NCBI RefSeq assembly: GCF_008831285.2
Contig: NC_045147.1
Coordinates: forward strand, 19,782,581-19,846,580
DNA: 64,000 nucleotides
DNA from: Nymphaea colorata
Taxonomy: Eukaryota; Streptophyta; Magnoliopsida; Nymphaeales; Nymphaeaceae
Direction: 5' to 3'
The notes under the pieces were generated by a model. That model saw only the letters and a list, made by a program, of their open reading frames with translations. It searched no databases and was not told the DNA's origin. The position numbers and the translations under genes are program-made. Positions within the stretch are counted from its first letter, which is position 1. Every line of letters begins with the position of its first letter. Of this stretch, positions 47,437 through 61,901 are shown piece by piece.

Positions 47437-50400
47437 GCAATTTTCATTGTCTTGCTTCAAATGTCGGCAAGTAATTGGAGCTACCCACTCTCAAAGACCT
47501 ACCTGTATTTTCCTGCGGGACAATATATCTTCATCATTCATTAGAGTTGGGAAAAGTGAAATTGAAATAATCCTCTTGGCCTGACGCTTTCGGCGTCGTC
47601 CCTTTCTTGGTCTTTAATTTTCAACATTCTTAGCCTACTGTAAAAATATATATGTACTTTTTACCAACTTATTACTGAATAAAATGGACCCAAGCTGTGA
47701 ACTTAGTTTTCCTATACTGTATCTGCTTGAACAGAGAATAACATTGTTACACCATGAGATAAGGTTTGACACATGAGCGGTTGGAGTTCCACTACTCGTG
47801 TTGAATACTGGATTTGACAATGAAGAAACTTTGGTGAAAAATACTCGAAGAAAAGTTGCACTGATATGAATCTGACAATTATATTTTTAAATATGCAAAG
47901 CCTTTTTCTTTTTAAAGGCCATTGACAGAAGATTCCCTACTACGTACAGAGCATCTGAGCATTCTAGAGAGTTCCTGATGCCCCGGTCTTTCACCGCTGA
48001 ATGGAGAACGATATCACTCCTTTCCAGTCAAGAATCTAACAGTGCGGCCATTTCTGACGATCTTTTCTTCAATGCGTTCGTAGCCATGAGGGGATGAACT
48101 CCGTCTATGTATGTGAACTACCATACAGGCAGTACATTTCTTTCACAAGGAACCATACAGAGGTATTCAGTATGTGTAGAGATCAATCGGGTTCAAGTTA
48201 AAGCAGGTCTTCAAGTGTCTCCAATTTGTTTCTATCGGCCAGAAAACCAGATCTGTTTACCACCAATTCAATTGGAATTGGGCAATTCTTCCTGATTCTA
48301 TTAGTATTGATTGACACCAAAATTCATGGTTCATCAAACTAAAGGTCTCAGGTTGCACCAAGGGTCCATACCTAAGATTTTGATTTTGTTGTTTTACGGT
48401 CAAAACGTTTTAATTGAAGAGGATGGTTTAATGTTAAATATATGGCTTTCAAATTCTAAGAGCTAAGATCAGATTAAAGATTTTCAATCTCCTCGTTGGG
48501 GTCATGATTGATAGGAGGGAAAATTTTGGAACTTCCCAGTGCTGCCCATGGGGGTTGGACCTTTACCTAATTGTATGAAAGACTGCAATGTTTCCAACCC
48601 CACATGGCCGTCTTTTTCTAGTGTTATTGGGTCTAACTGTCTAAGAAGATTGCTTGCCAATATGAGCGGAGATAAAACTCACCATATGAAAGTTCAGACT
48701 GCCACTGCCTTGAATAGCCAATACATTGCGTGTCCATCACTCACCTAAACAAGGCAGATCAAATACAACTTTTGTTTTTTGGACAGGTCCTTGAAACTTT
48801 TAATTGATTTCAATTAGTTTTTTAAATTTATAAACACCACACACCGAATCGATATAACCAATTTTTTATTTTTCCACAGGTTCGTGAAATTTTGAGTTAT
48901 GTTAAACTTTTCTTTTTTTTTACAGACACATGCCCTGTTTCGATATTAACCAAGATATTGGCGAGATTCTTGCATCATGGTGCAAATAATTCACCTGAAA
49001 AAATAAAAAAATCGAACAACATTTGGTAAGATCCTCAACCCTTTCGTCCATTTGACAGTAAATAAAACTGGTGGAATTTCAGTTCGATCAGCTTATAAAC
49101 TTTGAGATCAGCGTTCATTTGTGACGCCTCCCTAGCTTGGGAGAGTTTAGATGCTGAAAGCCTTGAAAGTATGAGCTTACTCCAATTGTAATTTCGAAGC
49201 ACTCAAATCAAATGTAGTCGCCTGCTTAAATTCAAACATACCCAGCTTACTCCTTAAGCTTGCAACTTCCTGGAGCAGTCCACCGTTCTTCAATCATGTT
49301 GCTGTAAACGGTAGAAGTCTCTAAGAAAAAACCAATTTTCTCTTTTCCCTTGTATGTAAGATTGCTACGAGGAGCGTAGTGTAGGTGGTCCGATTGGCAT
49401 GCCAATGAAAGTCTAGTTGTCAGTTTGATTTCCGTTGCAATATTTTCTTAAATTGTTAATGGTGGATGCACGAGACTCTAATTGACATATGTATCTCTTC
49501 CCATTCAAAAGCAGTGTTTTACCCCACGAGCATGAGAAAAAATGAAGAGCTTTCGACTTTATGGAATATCTGCTCCATGCATGTATGATTGATCTACCTT
49601 CATTTTTATAAATTTCAAAAGCTAAAAATGCACTGAAGTAAGGACGATAACATTGATCTCTGTTACTCTGTAAATACATAGAGGAAACAGCTCCAACGTT
49701 CTACTCATGGTGTGTCATAGTTCTCGACTGCTTTTAATAAAAGGCATCTCAATGTGCACAGACTCGTCTCAAAGGGACACACCACCGACGAACTAAAACC
49801 GCAGTAATTTTTATCTTGCCATTCTTACGTCAGATGCAAACGAACGAATCATGAGAGTTTTTCTCACACACAGACATTTTGTGAGAAAATGTTTTTCATT
49901 ATTATATGTGGAATATATGAGTATGATTAGTAATACATGGAACCACGAAAACTGTCCTTGCCAGGTGAACTAACATCAAGATAAAGAAAATACTGTATTG
50001 GCAAAGACGAAATTAGGATTTCTAACATCGTACTTTCTTCGCGTTCTATTAAAATTTCTCAAAATAGAGAGCCAGGGAGATTTGAAGTAGAAAAAAAAAG
50101 TTCTAATGATGGCATCGATGTTTATGGGCCACTGAAAGCCACTTCAACAGGCTGCAATGGATTTGTATCGGAGCACTCTTCGACAAGCAACAAAGCCGCA
50201 TTTCTTGTGTTAAACTCTTAGGTTATGCTTGGATGACATCGTCAACAAATGATGCTTTGTGAAATCCAGATTTTGTGATAACATGGTTTTTTAACCAGTT
50301 TTTGAAACATCATTTCTGTGTTTGGGTGCTTGAAGTTCTCAAGTCTAATCACTTAATATTACAAGATTAAATGAAGTCTTGTGCTGGCACCATGTGGTTA

Positions 50401-51317
50401 TGTTTTGCTTTCTTCCTATTGTTTGAGATTCTTTACCGTTTACATATAAATAACAATTGTTACTGAAAAAGCGAAGTTCCATCTAATGGGGCTTCCGTTG
50501 GCAAAATGATATTATTTTGTGGCTAAGTTTTTTCGTGAAGTGTGTGTACCCTCTGCAATGCACATATTTTTAATGCTTCACACGTTATGACTACAAATTT
50601 CGGGTTAATTCTTCAATATTTTCTAATAAGCGGGCAGGGTAACTTAAAAAGTATTTATGTTAATAAAGTAATTCACTTGGAAAAAGAAACTTCAAGAAAC
50701 CATTAAAATCGTCGCGGTTAACTTTAATTGGAAAATTTGCATTATAAAAAATAATCCGTATTTGAGTGTGAACTTCCGTCGCTCGTCCTCCTACCGTTGC
50801 GATGAATGCACGCGTGCTACATGGGCGACGCCCTCACTGGATGAGCTCTCAGTGATTTATGTGATACGTTGCACGCAAGCGACCCTTCCATCAAGGCCCT
50901 TCCTGTCACCTCATTATGGTGAATCCAACGGCCCGCACCGTCTTGTATTTCTCGGGCCCTTCCTCTCATCGTGACGACGGGGCAAGCAGGAAAATACGTT
51001 ATCGTTATTTCTTGCCCACCAGGCCGTCCATCCATTGATGTCCGGCTACCGACCATAGTTGAAGCTTAGGCGTTGGCCCACGGTCAGAGGGAGGATCACA
51101 AGAGGACAGAGAAACTGCAACATGGAGATGAGATGGATAGGCGGGAGCTCGTCTCTCCTCCCTGTTTCGGATTCTTGGAGGGGAAAAAAGAATGGAATAA
51201 GACTCGGCATATTCGTCCTCTATTCTCTCTCTCCCCCCTCTCTCCTTCTTCTTCTTATTATGGACTTCGTTCAGACAGCTGAGAACTTTCAAGTCCTTTA
51301 ACTGTCAATCCCCATCA
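47437..51317. other. Intergenic region between FOLK-like copy B and UGP3
   Basis: Up to about 47800 this matches the 3' flank of copy A. The rest has no recognisable gene apart from a short FOLK exon-like scrap. The last 300 bp should hold the UGP3 promoter and a CT-rich 5' UTR (about 51219-51258, CTCTCTCCCCCCTCTCTCC). Confidence 0.5.
50358..50395 (+). pseudogene. Short FOLK exon 5-like scrap
   Basis: The bases AAATGAAGTCTTGTGCTGGC followed by ACCATGT match FOLK-like exon 5 (copy B: AAATGAAGTCTTATGCTGGC then ACCATGT) with one difference over 27 bases, and TTACA precedes both. No other FOLK exon was found around it. It may be the residue of a third copy or a captured filler. Confidence 0.5.
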
Positions 51318-54300
51318 ATGGCTTCCTCCATAACCACCACCAACACTGCCGTCTTTGCTCAGGGAGCCAACCATGGACGAAATGGGGGAACAAGAAGTGG
51401 GTCTCTTTCTTTTCACTTCAGAAGGCCATCATTTTCTTCGTACTCCTCCAAGACACTACATGTTCCCGCTTCCAGCAATCAACTTCTCTTGTCCACTCGA
51501 ATTTCTTCCAGTTTCGTTGCTTCCAGCTCTTCGACCGTTTCAGTACCACACCCATCTGCATTTGATGTCGGAGACGAGATTTCTCGGTTGGAGACCTTGC
51601 GGACGAGGCTCTCGCAGGCGGGGACTTTGAAGGATAAGCTTAGTGTGCTCGATGGCGATCGTTTGGTGCAGGATTTCTTTAATAGTAGTACTGGTGAGGC
51701 GCTTCGCTCGTTTAATTTGAAGCCTTCAGAGGTTTACCTCCTCAAATGTGTTGTTGCTGCTCGTCAAGAGCACGTTTTATATCACGAACATGTTGGGCAA
51801 CTGAATTCGAGTTACGGAGGTGGCTCAAATTCGGAAATGAGTGCCCTCAAAGCTGCATTTTTTACATTGTTGGAAATGATTGAGAAAGGAGAGGTCAGTG
51901 GTGGCCATGGGAGCAGAGTTCGGATGGATGCGACGGTTGCTTTAATGAAGAAGCTCCTGAGCACACTTGAAGAAGTTGAAAGCTTCTATGATTGTATAGG
52001 AGGAATTATTGGGTAATTTTTCATTTACTTTTGTCAACTGTTTTCTACCGGTACTTGATGATTGCCCTTAATAACTCATGATCTGAACTTTGAAGTGGTT
52101 GTTGACTTTTCGCTTGTATTTTATCCGATGCAACTTGAATTGGTTTTTATTTTCATCGCTGTAACTGTGAAAATCCGGTGTTGACACTTATTTTTTTCTC
52201 TTGGAGCTCACATAAATAACAGCACGTAATCAAATTTTGTGGTTTAGGGCATCTAAGTAACAGGCCTAGAATCAAACGTTCTAATTACTATTGCAAGAGG
52301 CTTAGTACGAGATTGGTTGATTGCTGTTTCTCGGGACTGATCTCTGGGAGGTATTACGATATGAAGAAGCTTAGAATTATAACGCTTTGAGCTTCTACAC
52401 GAGTTTTTTCTTACTCCCCTGAATTGAAATAATTCTGAAACAGACCTCGTGTCGTTTTCGTTGGCTTCTCCTATAATATTACTCATATCTCATCGTTTTG
52501 TTCTGTTGACTTATGAGGAATCATGTAAAACCTTCATAGACAGCATTCTTTCTGTTTTCTGTTATATTTCAACGCTGTAAAGTGAAATGAATGGCACTTT
52601 TAACTGCCAGAGACAGTCCATGTCTTGGCAGATCCTTTGTTACATCTCATCCATGATAAACGTAGGAATTTTATCTTCGCCATTCTGCTTGTCTTACACC
52701 TGGTAAAAGTATGAATGGAAAACTATCATGCTTCATTGCACTCTTTTAACCATCTGATCCATGATTGATGGCCTTAATCTTGAACAGTTCAGACAAAATG
52801 CTGGTTCAGATGAAACAGGACATCAAGCGGATCATAGAAAGCTAAATTAAATTTTACCTGCTCTCAACAGTTGGAGCTTAAACAAGGTTCCAAGTTACAA
52901 CAGTAGTAAACTGCCAGTTGTCACCGGTAGGTGAGCAAGATGAGAAGTTTATAACTAGTATAGATTAAAATGAACATTAACGGAAGCATGTGCAGGTCTT
53001 CTGGATCATTATCAAAGGAAAAAGTGGACAGGTTTACTCTAAGATATGCAACCTTTCAGATGAATGAGTTTATATGGCATTGACCTTCTAGAGGTTGCAA
53101 AACCATTGGTGGGACAATAGCTGTGTTCTGGAAATTATGCGGGATCACTGGATAGCCTGTTTAATCTTGCACATGTAACAGAAATTTGAGCTTATCCTAC
53201 GCATGCCCGTTCTCTACTTGAATTTGTTGCATCTAGTGCTCTAGAATATGATGCCTGCATGAAAGGGCCTTCTGTATACAGGGTTCTCTTTTGCATGCAC
53301 ATTTAGGCACAAACATATAGTTTTTAATTCGCAGCATCCTTGAAACAAATGAAATTTATAAATCTTGAATAAGTTAACTCTCTCTGATATTAAAGGATTC
53401 ATTTTTCAATTTTATTAAAGCAGAACGGCAGTTTGCTGTGAACTTTACAGAGTTATTTATAATTCCAAAGGTACGTTGTTGTACAGGTACCAGATTGTTG
53501 TGCTGCAGCTTCTACTGGCCTCCAATTCATCGGCAAGGATTTCCTCACTCACTTGCAAAGAAGATGCAAATTCTGGTAATAGAAAATATTATGTTCCTGC
53601 TGGGGTGGACCTCTTGAAAGATGCAGAATACGCCTCACAAGCAGCACTCTGGGGGATTGAGGTAAGCATTATCCAATTGTGATTTTGTATAAAAACTACT
53701 CATATCAAAACATGTTATTTTGTACAGTTTTATAAAGATTGTCGCTAAGCAACAAACTATCCAGGCTTTGCCAGAGCTAGGAGAAATATATCCCCTAGGA
53801 GGTTCAGGAGATCGCCTTGGTTTAACTGATCCTGAAACAGGTGAATGTCTTCCTGCTGCAATGCTACCTTATTGTGGACGGACACTCTTGGAAGGCCTTA
53901 TTCGAGATCTGCAGGTATAGTAGCTTTCAGAAGTTACTGCCCAATTTTAGCAACTTTACAATTGACAGTGGCAACAATTAAGAAATTTTTGGGCATCATT
54001 TTATTTATTTATTTATCACTTATGTTCTGTTTTGATTATTTGTCCAATCCTGCTTGATCATTTTCTCAATTAAAATTACTTTTTGGTTTTTTTTTTTTTT
54101 TTGGTATTCTTTACTTCTTTTCCTTGTCAACTGTATATATTACCTGAGTTCCAAGTTTGTCTTGTTTTGCTAGTAGAATTAGGTTCATATCAGCTTTTTC
54201 ACACTTTTTTCTTTTATTCTCCAATCCTAGGCGAGAGAATTTCTTTATTTCAAGAAGTTTGGGAGACAGTGCATCACTCCTGTAGCAATAATGACAAGTT

Positions 54301-57300
54301 CAGCAAAGAACAACCATGAACGCATCAAGGCACTTTGCAAGGAAAAAGGATGGTTTGGACGGGGAGAAAATAGCTTTTTTCTTTTTGAACAGGTAAGGTT
54401 TTGAAATCACGTTGCAGTTTAAAATGCCATGTGTGATATCACACGCTTTAGATTGCATAATCCTACAAAATTTATATTGTTCAGTTGCTTGGCCTTTTGC
54501 AGCCTCAAGTGCCAGTTGTGGATGCTGAAGATGCACAATGGTTGGTTCATGGTCCATTCTCACCTGTGCTTAAACCTGGTGGTCATGGTGTTATCTGGAA
54601 GCTAGCATGGCAAAAAGGTGTATTTGACTGGTTTTATTCTCATGATAGAAAGGGTGCAACCATACGACAAGTCAGGTTTGATTTCTCATTTTTGCATCTA
54701 TAACTGTTCTTGGATTTCCGTTCTGCTGTGTATAGGAAAGTTGTGAGTTGTGACCAATTCATGTGAACAAATTGTGATGATGTTTTCAATGATAATCTTG
54801 CAGTAATGTGGTTGCTGCTACCGATGTCACTCTGCTGGCACTGGCGGGGATAGGTCATCGCCACAAGAAGGTACAAATAAGCTTGGTTTCAACTTGACAA
54901 CACTTGTATAAGCAAGTAATGACCGTATTGTGTGCATATTTACTCACCCAAGTGGATAAAAGTCTTTTTCCCCATGTTTCTAGTAATGGAAAAGCATTCC
55001 ATATTAAAGAATCTTCTTAGGCATCTGGACCATCTGATCTCTGAGGTTTTCAAGTACCATATGCATCAAAGAACAATGTTCTTATTTCAAATTTTGCATG
55101 TATGTGAGATGATGTTGGATATGAATATTTTGTTTGTCACATGCACAGGGGGGAAAAATTTTTATTCCAAGTGCAAAGCAATCACGTTGACTGAGTACTT
55201 TAACTCCTTTGATTGGTACTTTCTATTGGATAGGTCATTCTGCATCCAAGCTCTGCACACACGCCTAAGAAGTCAAAGGGGCTAAACTTTATTCATTAAG
55301 TGATTCATATTTTATAGTTCTGGGACTAGTGAAATACCATTGTTCATGGCATGCATGCCTTGGACCTGTACAATTATTGACATTAAAGATGATGCAGAAA
55401 CTTGGGTTTGCATCATGTGAGCGTAGTTCTGCTGCCACAGAAGGGATTAATGTTCTTATCGAACAAAAAGAAGCTGACAGTTCTTGGTCTTATTGCATTA
55501 CGTGCATCGAATACACAGAGTTTGACAAGTTGGGAATCACAGATTCACCTCTATCACCCAGTGGGTAAATTCATCTAGCTTCTCTCGTTTTTGGTAGTTT
55601 AACTTTTTGCATCTACTTTTCAAATCTTTGCTGTTCTTATGTATCTTTCAAATTATTATGCATAATGTGGCTTGTCATTAGATTTTATTTTGCCTATTTT
55701 TTAAGGCAATTTGTCTTTAAACATTTGCCATGCAGTCATGCTGCACTGCTTGACAACTACAGCAGTAGCAGTAAATGTCCTTCAACAGCCATCACAATGT
55801 CACTAATGTATATTATTGACAATGATTGAAACCTTTTTGTGAGAATCAAAACAAACGACAAGGCTAAACATGTGTACGATAATCCTCAACTCCTAAGAAA
55901 TTCCAAGAATTTATTTTTAACATGAAGCACAGAAGCGATAAGGTAGAGGAGAGAAATAGGTGTTCTTCATTAACAAATAATAGCCATCCATATAATTAAC
56001 TTCTGTTGCTTGCATGTATAAGAAGGAAATTAAATTCCTGATCACATTGCTTGCTAAGATTTGTTTATGACACACAACGACTCACCTTTCTATTTTCTAC
56101 CTAACAAGTATCAGTCTCTTTCCATATATGCATGCACCCAGTTGATGTCATTCAAGTTTGTTGTGGCCTTCTTAATGTTCATGCGAGAATTTTCAACCCC
56201 ATAATACCTTACCTTTAGTTATGTTCCTTTTTGAGGCTATATTATTAGCTTGGATCGTACTTTATTAATGGTGGGTCTTCTCATGCTGCTATTACACGCC
56301 CTTGTGTTTCCTTCTCCTTGTTTATTCCACAATAGTAAAATATATTTCCTTGTTTGTTAACTTGTGAATTGGACCTAAGATTGCAGGCTAACTTCCCAGC
56401 AAACACAAACATTCTTTATATTGATTTAACCTCTGTTGAGAAGATCGTGTCAAGTGAAAGATCAGCATGTTTGCCTGGTTTGGTTTTGAATCTAAAGAAG
56501 CGTATCTCTTTCAGGGATCACCTTGGATTCTTGCACAGGTAATCCAATATCCTTCTGGCTTTCCGCAATTGATCTGCAATCCTCCCTTTGATTTGCTTCA
56601 TTTGCACCACATACGTAATGCAGTCTCTGGACATATTAATGTTAAACGTGGCATATACTCAAAATTTGTAGATCCAAACTACATGATGAATGAATAGAAA
56701 GGCATGAATGACATGCAGTATTGCTGCATAAGAAAATGACATCAGCATAAAAAGTTCTAAAAGTGGAGGAGATCCTAACAATTTTTCAGCAAGCAGCTGG
56801 GAAATTTCTGGATAGTGGAGAAGGCATTGGCTGTTGTCATGTACACGGTTATATCACTCCTCGCACAAACTGAAATTGTAGGCGCATGCCCTGAACTTAG
56901 AAAATGTGTCTAAGGGTTTTCTTGGAAGAAGGGTTCAGTTTAGTCTCTTCTTGGAACTCATTCAAATAAATAAACTTCCCAAGTTGAATCTTCTCTTCTT
57001 CTCTTTAATGTTTATATGAAACTTATGGTGAAAATGACTTATAATTCAGTGTTCAAGGTGGGAGACTGGAGTGTACGATGCAAAATATAGCAGATTATTG
57101 TTCAAATAGATTTCCATCACAAAACCTTGGCGTGACGAAAGGCAAGCTTCATCTTCTTTTAGTTTATCTATTTTGGGGATTTTTGGACGATATTCTGTCT
57201 ATTGTTTTCCTGGTAGTTATATTCTTCATTATAGTTATCTGTTTTCACAGAACGCCTTGATACTTTTATTGTACACAATGAGAGAAAAAGGGTGACATCT

Positions 57301-60300
57301 TCTGCTAAGAGAAAAAGAAAAGTCTCCGACAAAACCTTGCATCAGGTTTGTGTACTTCACACACACACACAAAATTTTTTCTTTCTCATAATATATTATA
57401 ATTCATAATAGACTAAGTTGAAATTTTTATCAGGTGTATGTAAGAAAGAGAAAGACAGAGAGAGAGAGAGAGAGAGAGGACTTGTACTATATGGTGATAC
57501 ACAAAAGATGCTGCATTACCACCTATTGTATCAAGGAAGCTAGTATTGGACTTATTTTATAATAAACTTCCTGCAGGTGGTCATCAATGTGCTACTTCGT
57601 TATTATAGCGAAGACAGTCAGAAGACATAGGATTACCTTGAGAGGATTTTGGCAGAATTCACCTGTCTCTTCTATGGAAAAAAGTAGATTGATTGATTCC
57701 TTTTATATTTATCATGACTGATCCAAGTGGTATCCATCTCTCATCAAATCCCATTTTCCATGTAACAACCTTTATGATAGGCAAATTGTTACTTTCTCTA
57801 GAAAGAAAGGATGCTTTCACTGGATAGGACACAGCTTTTTTCTTCCATCTAGTAAGATAGCAGACATCTGAACAAAGTGGGAAAAACACAAACACAATTA
57901 TATATCTTATCTGACAAGATAGCGGACCTCTGAACAAAGTGGGAAAAGCACAAACACAGAGTGCATCCTGTTCTGCCTGATTTGGGGAGATTTTTCTTTT
58001 CTTTTTTTGTTTAAATTTCCTATTGTTTCTTCTTTGTCTTTTTCAGTCTAGAATACCCTACTCCACAAAAAAGTTTGGCAATGGGAACCGAGATTCAGGT
58101 TGCCTCCAGTTATGCCATGTTCTGGCATCTCCAGTTCTTGAGTTCCATGTGCAAGCATAGTCTATTGGCTTGGGGGGGAGGGAGAGAGAAAGAGAGCTGC
58201 AGTTACCTCGCCATGGTGACCATCTCTGTCTCGAAGTAGTGAGAGAATGACCAAGTCAGAGGGAGGATAAGCAAGAAGAGTTTAAGGGTCATTAGATGTC
58301 CCTCCAAAGTCCAAACCAATGGCACTTTGCAAACTCTGTATGTAGATAGGACCAATAACTCCCACAAAATAATAACTGGGGAGTTTCTTTTCTTCTTGAA
58401 ATGCATATTTAATGTAGTATGTTAAATATGTTCGGTGCTTTGTTCTTTAACCATTAAGTGTTTGCTTCTGCAGACTCCAGATGGTGCACTCCTTGATATA
58501 ATGAGGAATGCCTATGACATTCTTTCTTCTTGCAATATCAAAATGCCAGAGGTATATATGTTTCTAGTTTTACCATGTGAAGTGTTTGTTTTTTAAATAA
58601 TTAGTTTGAAATGACTTCAGCAAGTGTACTTTTTACATGTTCGCTCATGTTTGATGTTACTTCTTACAAGTTTGTATCATGTTTGTTCTTCAATTTGAAA
58701 TTGGTGAAGCTGTTTCCCAGTTTACTTTTGACGTTTCAGAAAAAATTCTTAAGAGCATTTTCTTAGTTTTAATTGTAATGGCACTCAAAAAGAGGCACAT
58801 GCTGTTTATTATGGGTTTATAATTACTGCTCCTTTATGTTGAATAGGTTGCTGATAATGTTCACTATTTGCACTCGGTGCCTCCATTTCTCATTCTTCTC
58901 CATCCTGCTTTAGGGCCACTTTGGGAGGTGACCAGACAAAAGGTACAGTCTCTTTTCCTGTTATTTGTTCATTGAAGGAATGGTGTTTTTATTTCATTTA
59001 CTTTGTGATGGAAACACAGAGAGTTCATCATGTGCTCATGCATAGTACTGCAGTTTCCGGTTGTCAATGAAGGACATAAACATGAAACATTTACTGTATG
59101 GGAAATTTTTGAGTTCCGGACATGCATACCATGTGCAAGCACTACTTTGCTGAAAAAACCATATGCAGGATTAGCTCAAGTGAGCTAGAAAATTTAATTT
59201 TAAATCTGTCTGTTCTTTCAGATATGGACTTGTTTACACTTTACAGGAATATTAAACTTTTCAGAAGAAACTTTGATTTATCATTAGTGAGTATTGATGA
59301 GTCTTTTACTTCACTGGATAAAACTACAAGTTTCAATCTTCCCTCATATATGGAAACATATTGTTACCTCATCTTGTGTTTTGGGCATCTTACCAGCTGA
59401 CTTTCTACTACGGCAGTTTGAGCAGCAGATATTCTTCGAATTTTGTCAAGCTCTGCTTTCGGCAAGGGAGACAAAGTGACGAGCACATTTGTGCACATTT
59501 TTAGGGGTTTTTCTCCTAGTCAAATTCATCTTTCTCTTTACAGTTTTCTTTCTTCTCTTGCAATTGTCAATCGGTGCTTGATGTTAAAGAAAATGTTCAG
59601 GTAGCCCTTGCAATTTCCTTTTTTTCTAAAAACTGGCTCGATTGTCTATCCCAAGTATATTGCAGTTGCAAATATTTGCATGTGCAAATCAATAAGTGTG
59701 ATTTGATGTCTCTGAAGTCTGAAGTTAAATGCATAATTTAGATTAAACTGTAAATCTGATATTCCTTGGAATAGAATGCTATTGTATTTTATTATTTTTC
59801 ATCTGAGACTCTTCCAGCATGGTGGATTGTTAAATCTGGTTGCTATTTCTATGACCCGTGTTGATGACATCACTTCATGAAAACAGAAGTCTCAGTTAGT
59901 CGGATTCGCTAAACCATCTCTCTGATTATTTGCTCTAATTCAGTTCTGTAGCATATTAATATTTCTACAAATCTAGATGGTAGTTACTGGTCTCTCCTGG
60001 TTTGATCTATTATTGCTCAAATTTTAGTTGTTGCATGAGACCTCTTCTGCTTTTGACAGTTCCAAGGTGGTTCAATTGCACAAGGTTCAGAATTACAAAT
60101 AGAAGTTGCTGAGTTTCTTTGGAAGAATGTTGAGGTATGACAACTGATATTGCTGGCTTGCTGCTGTTGTGATATATCAAATAAGGGTTCACTTGATTGT
60201 ACTTTGTGTAACAAATATTGCTGCAATGTTAATGACAGCTTGATGGAAGTCTCACCATTGTTGCTGAAAACATTATGGGCTCTACTTCATCAGCAGAGAG

Positions 60301-61901
60301 TGGCAGTTCACTGATACGTTATGGTTATAGGTAATTTGGGACACAAATTTTTTTACCAATGATCGTCACATTTTTTCCCATGCTAACCTTTTTTTTGTTT
60401 ATTCAACAAGATGTGGGCGGTGCAAACTACAGAATGTAAAGATTGTGAACAGAGGAATTGATTGGAACAATGCTGATAACTCCTTTTGGAGGCATGATGT
60501 CAAGCGGTTTGAAACAATGAGAGTGACACTGCTAGGAAATGCAGAATTTGAGGCCGTGGATGTAGTACTTGAGGTGCGTTTTCATTTTAGTGATATAAAC
60601 CGCAAACTATACTTTCTGTCACCTTAAGGGAAATGAGATAGAAACTTCTTAACCAGCATGATGTGTTTCCTCCCATTAACTTTTTAGTTAATGTCACTGT
60701 TTTTCTTTCAGGGCAACCATGTTTATGAAGTTCCCAGTGGCTACAAGCTGCTAGTCACCAATGGAAATTCAGGTTTCAGAATCCAGTACCTTGAAGGCTT
60801 GAATCATATTTTCTTTTTTTTCCTCTTACTTTATATAGTATCATATATTTTCTCTGGTGATCTGATTTCCTCCTTTGTGGTCACTTTTTGGCCAATGTGG
60901 TGAGCTCTTTATTTCCGACCTGTCCTTACAGTAACATCATGGTACCATGTTTGGTGTAAAGGGCGACAACTGATTCTTGTTTTGAGAAAAATAGGGTAGG
61001 AAATTATGTTTGATGCTAATACACAGCAAAGAACAAATTGAACAGGGAACATGGTAAGTCAGAAGGAAACCGTGATGTAGACAGAAGACTATGCAAAGCA
61101 TTAATTAAACCAATGCAAGCATGACCTAAATCTGGCCATGCGTTAGATAAGTTTAGGAATTCTTTTTAGGTTTCTGTGAAAAGTGGAACCCTCATACATG
61201 AGCCATGCTCACCTCGGGCGACCTTTAGTGTATACAGACTGTGGAAACCATGTAAATGTGGGATTAGTTATAAGACTTGCTTCAACTATGATGCACAAAT
61301 ATCAAGACTGTTTGGACGACACAAATCAAAACATGATTGCAGAACTCAACTAGTTAGTATCAGCCAAGTATGGCTGGTCAACCTGCTGGTTCTGGTCGAT
61401 CTTTTGGGGAGTGACTCAAATTAATATAACTGTTATAACAACAGAATATCTACAAGTTATAACTGCAATCTTAGCAAAACATGTAAGGACAAAGATAGCA
61501 AATAAAATAACTTTCAAGTTGAAAATGCAACAACAGCATGTAATGCTTTTTAAGCTGTCACGCTTTGGCTTTCTTTGGGTCTTATACATATTGATTTGTT
61601 TCCCTTCACAACTTGTACAATCTTTTTTCTCACCCTTCTGTAGTACTCGTTTTTGGCCTTTGTTTTCTTTTAATCTGCGTGATCAGAATACTACTCTTAA
61701 GTTCTTAATGACCCTAGACACTGCTACTTGTGCCTCTATATTCTGGTTCAAATGTTTGTCCTGACAGGCTTTCCTATTCTCAATGCAGGGGTGTCAACTA
61801 GACTAGTTCCAATACAAAAAGAAATGATGGATTGTGGAAGCTGGTTCTGGAAATACAATCGAAACGAGTCGCACATCACCCTGGAAATGGTGGAATTGTA
61901 G
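51318..61901 (+). CDS. UGP3: Plastid UTP-glucose-1-phosphate uridylyltransferase 3 (UGP3)
   Basis: UGP3 makes UDP-glucose from glucose-1-phosphate and UTP in the plastid stroma for sulfolipid (SQDG) synthesis. Seventeen exons: 51318-52012, 53487-53661, 53765-53914, 54231-54392, 54503-54675, 54804-54870, 55398-55564, 56380-56538, 57050-57141, 57251-57345, 58474-58551, 58847-58942, 60060-60134, 60239-60330, 60411-60573, 60712-60772, 61789-61901. All phases agree; 870 residues versus about 883 in Arabidopsis At3g56040. A Ser-rich transit peptide (about 1-70) comes first. The nucleotide loop is [13 protein letters not shown], then [116 protein letters not shown] and the end [20 protein letters not shown]. 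Intron 9 begins GCAAGC, a GC-AG intron. Exon 8 uses the acceptor CCTAAG rather than ATTGCAG 7 bases on, because only the former keeps [11 protein letters not shown] in frame. Confidence 0.95.
57457..57479. repeat. (GA)n microsatellite in UGP3 intron 10
   Basis: An uninterrupted AG run of about 20 bases. A short (AC)n run lies nearby at about 57358-57371. Confidence 0.9.
57854..57959. repeat. Direct repeat of ~44 bp in UGP3 intron 10
   Basis: The unit starts AAGATAGCRGACMTCTGAAC and continues through AAAGTGGGAAAA and CACAAACACA. It occurs at 57854 and 57916 (period 62) with a few differences. Confidence 0.85.
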
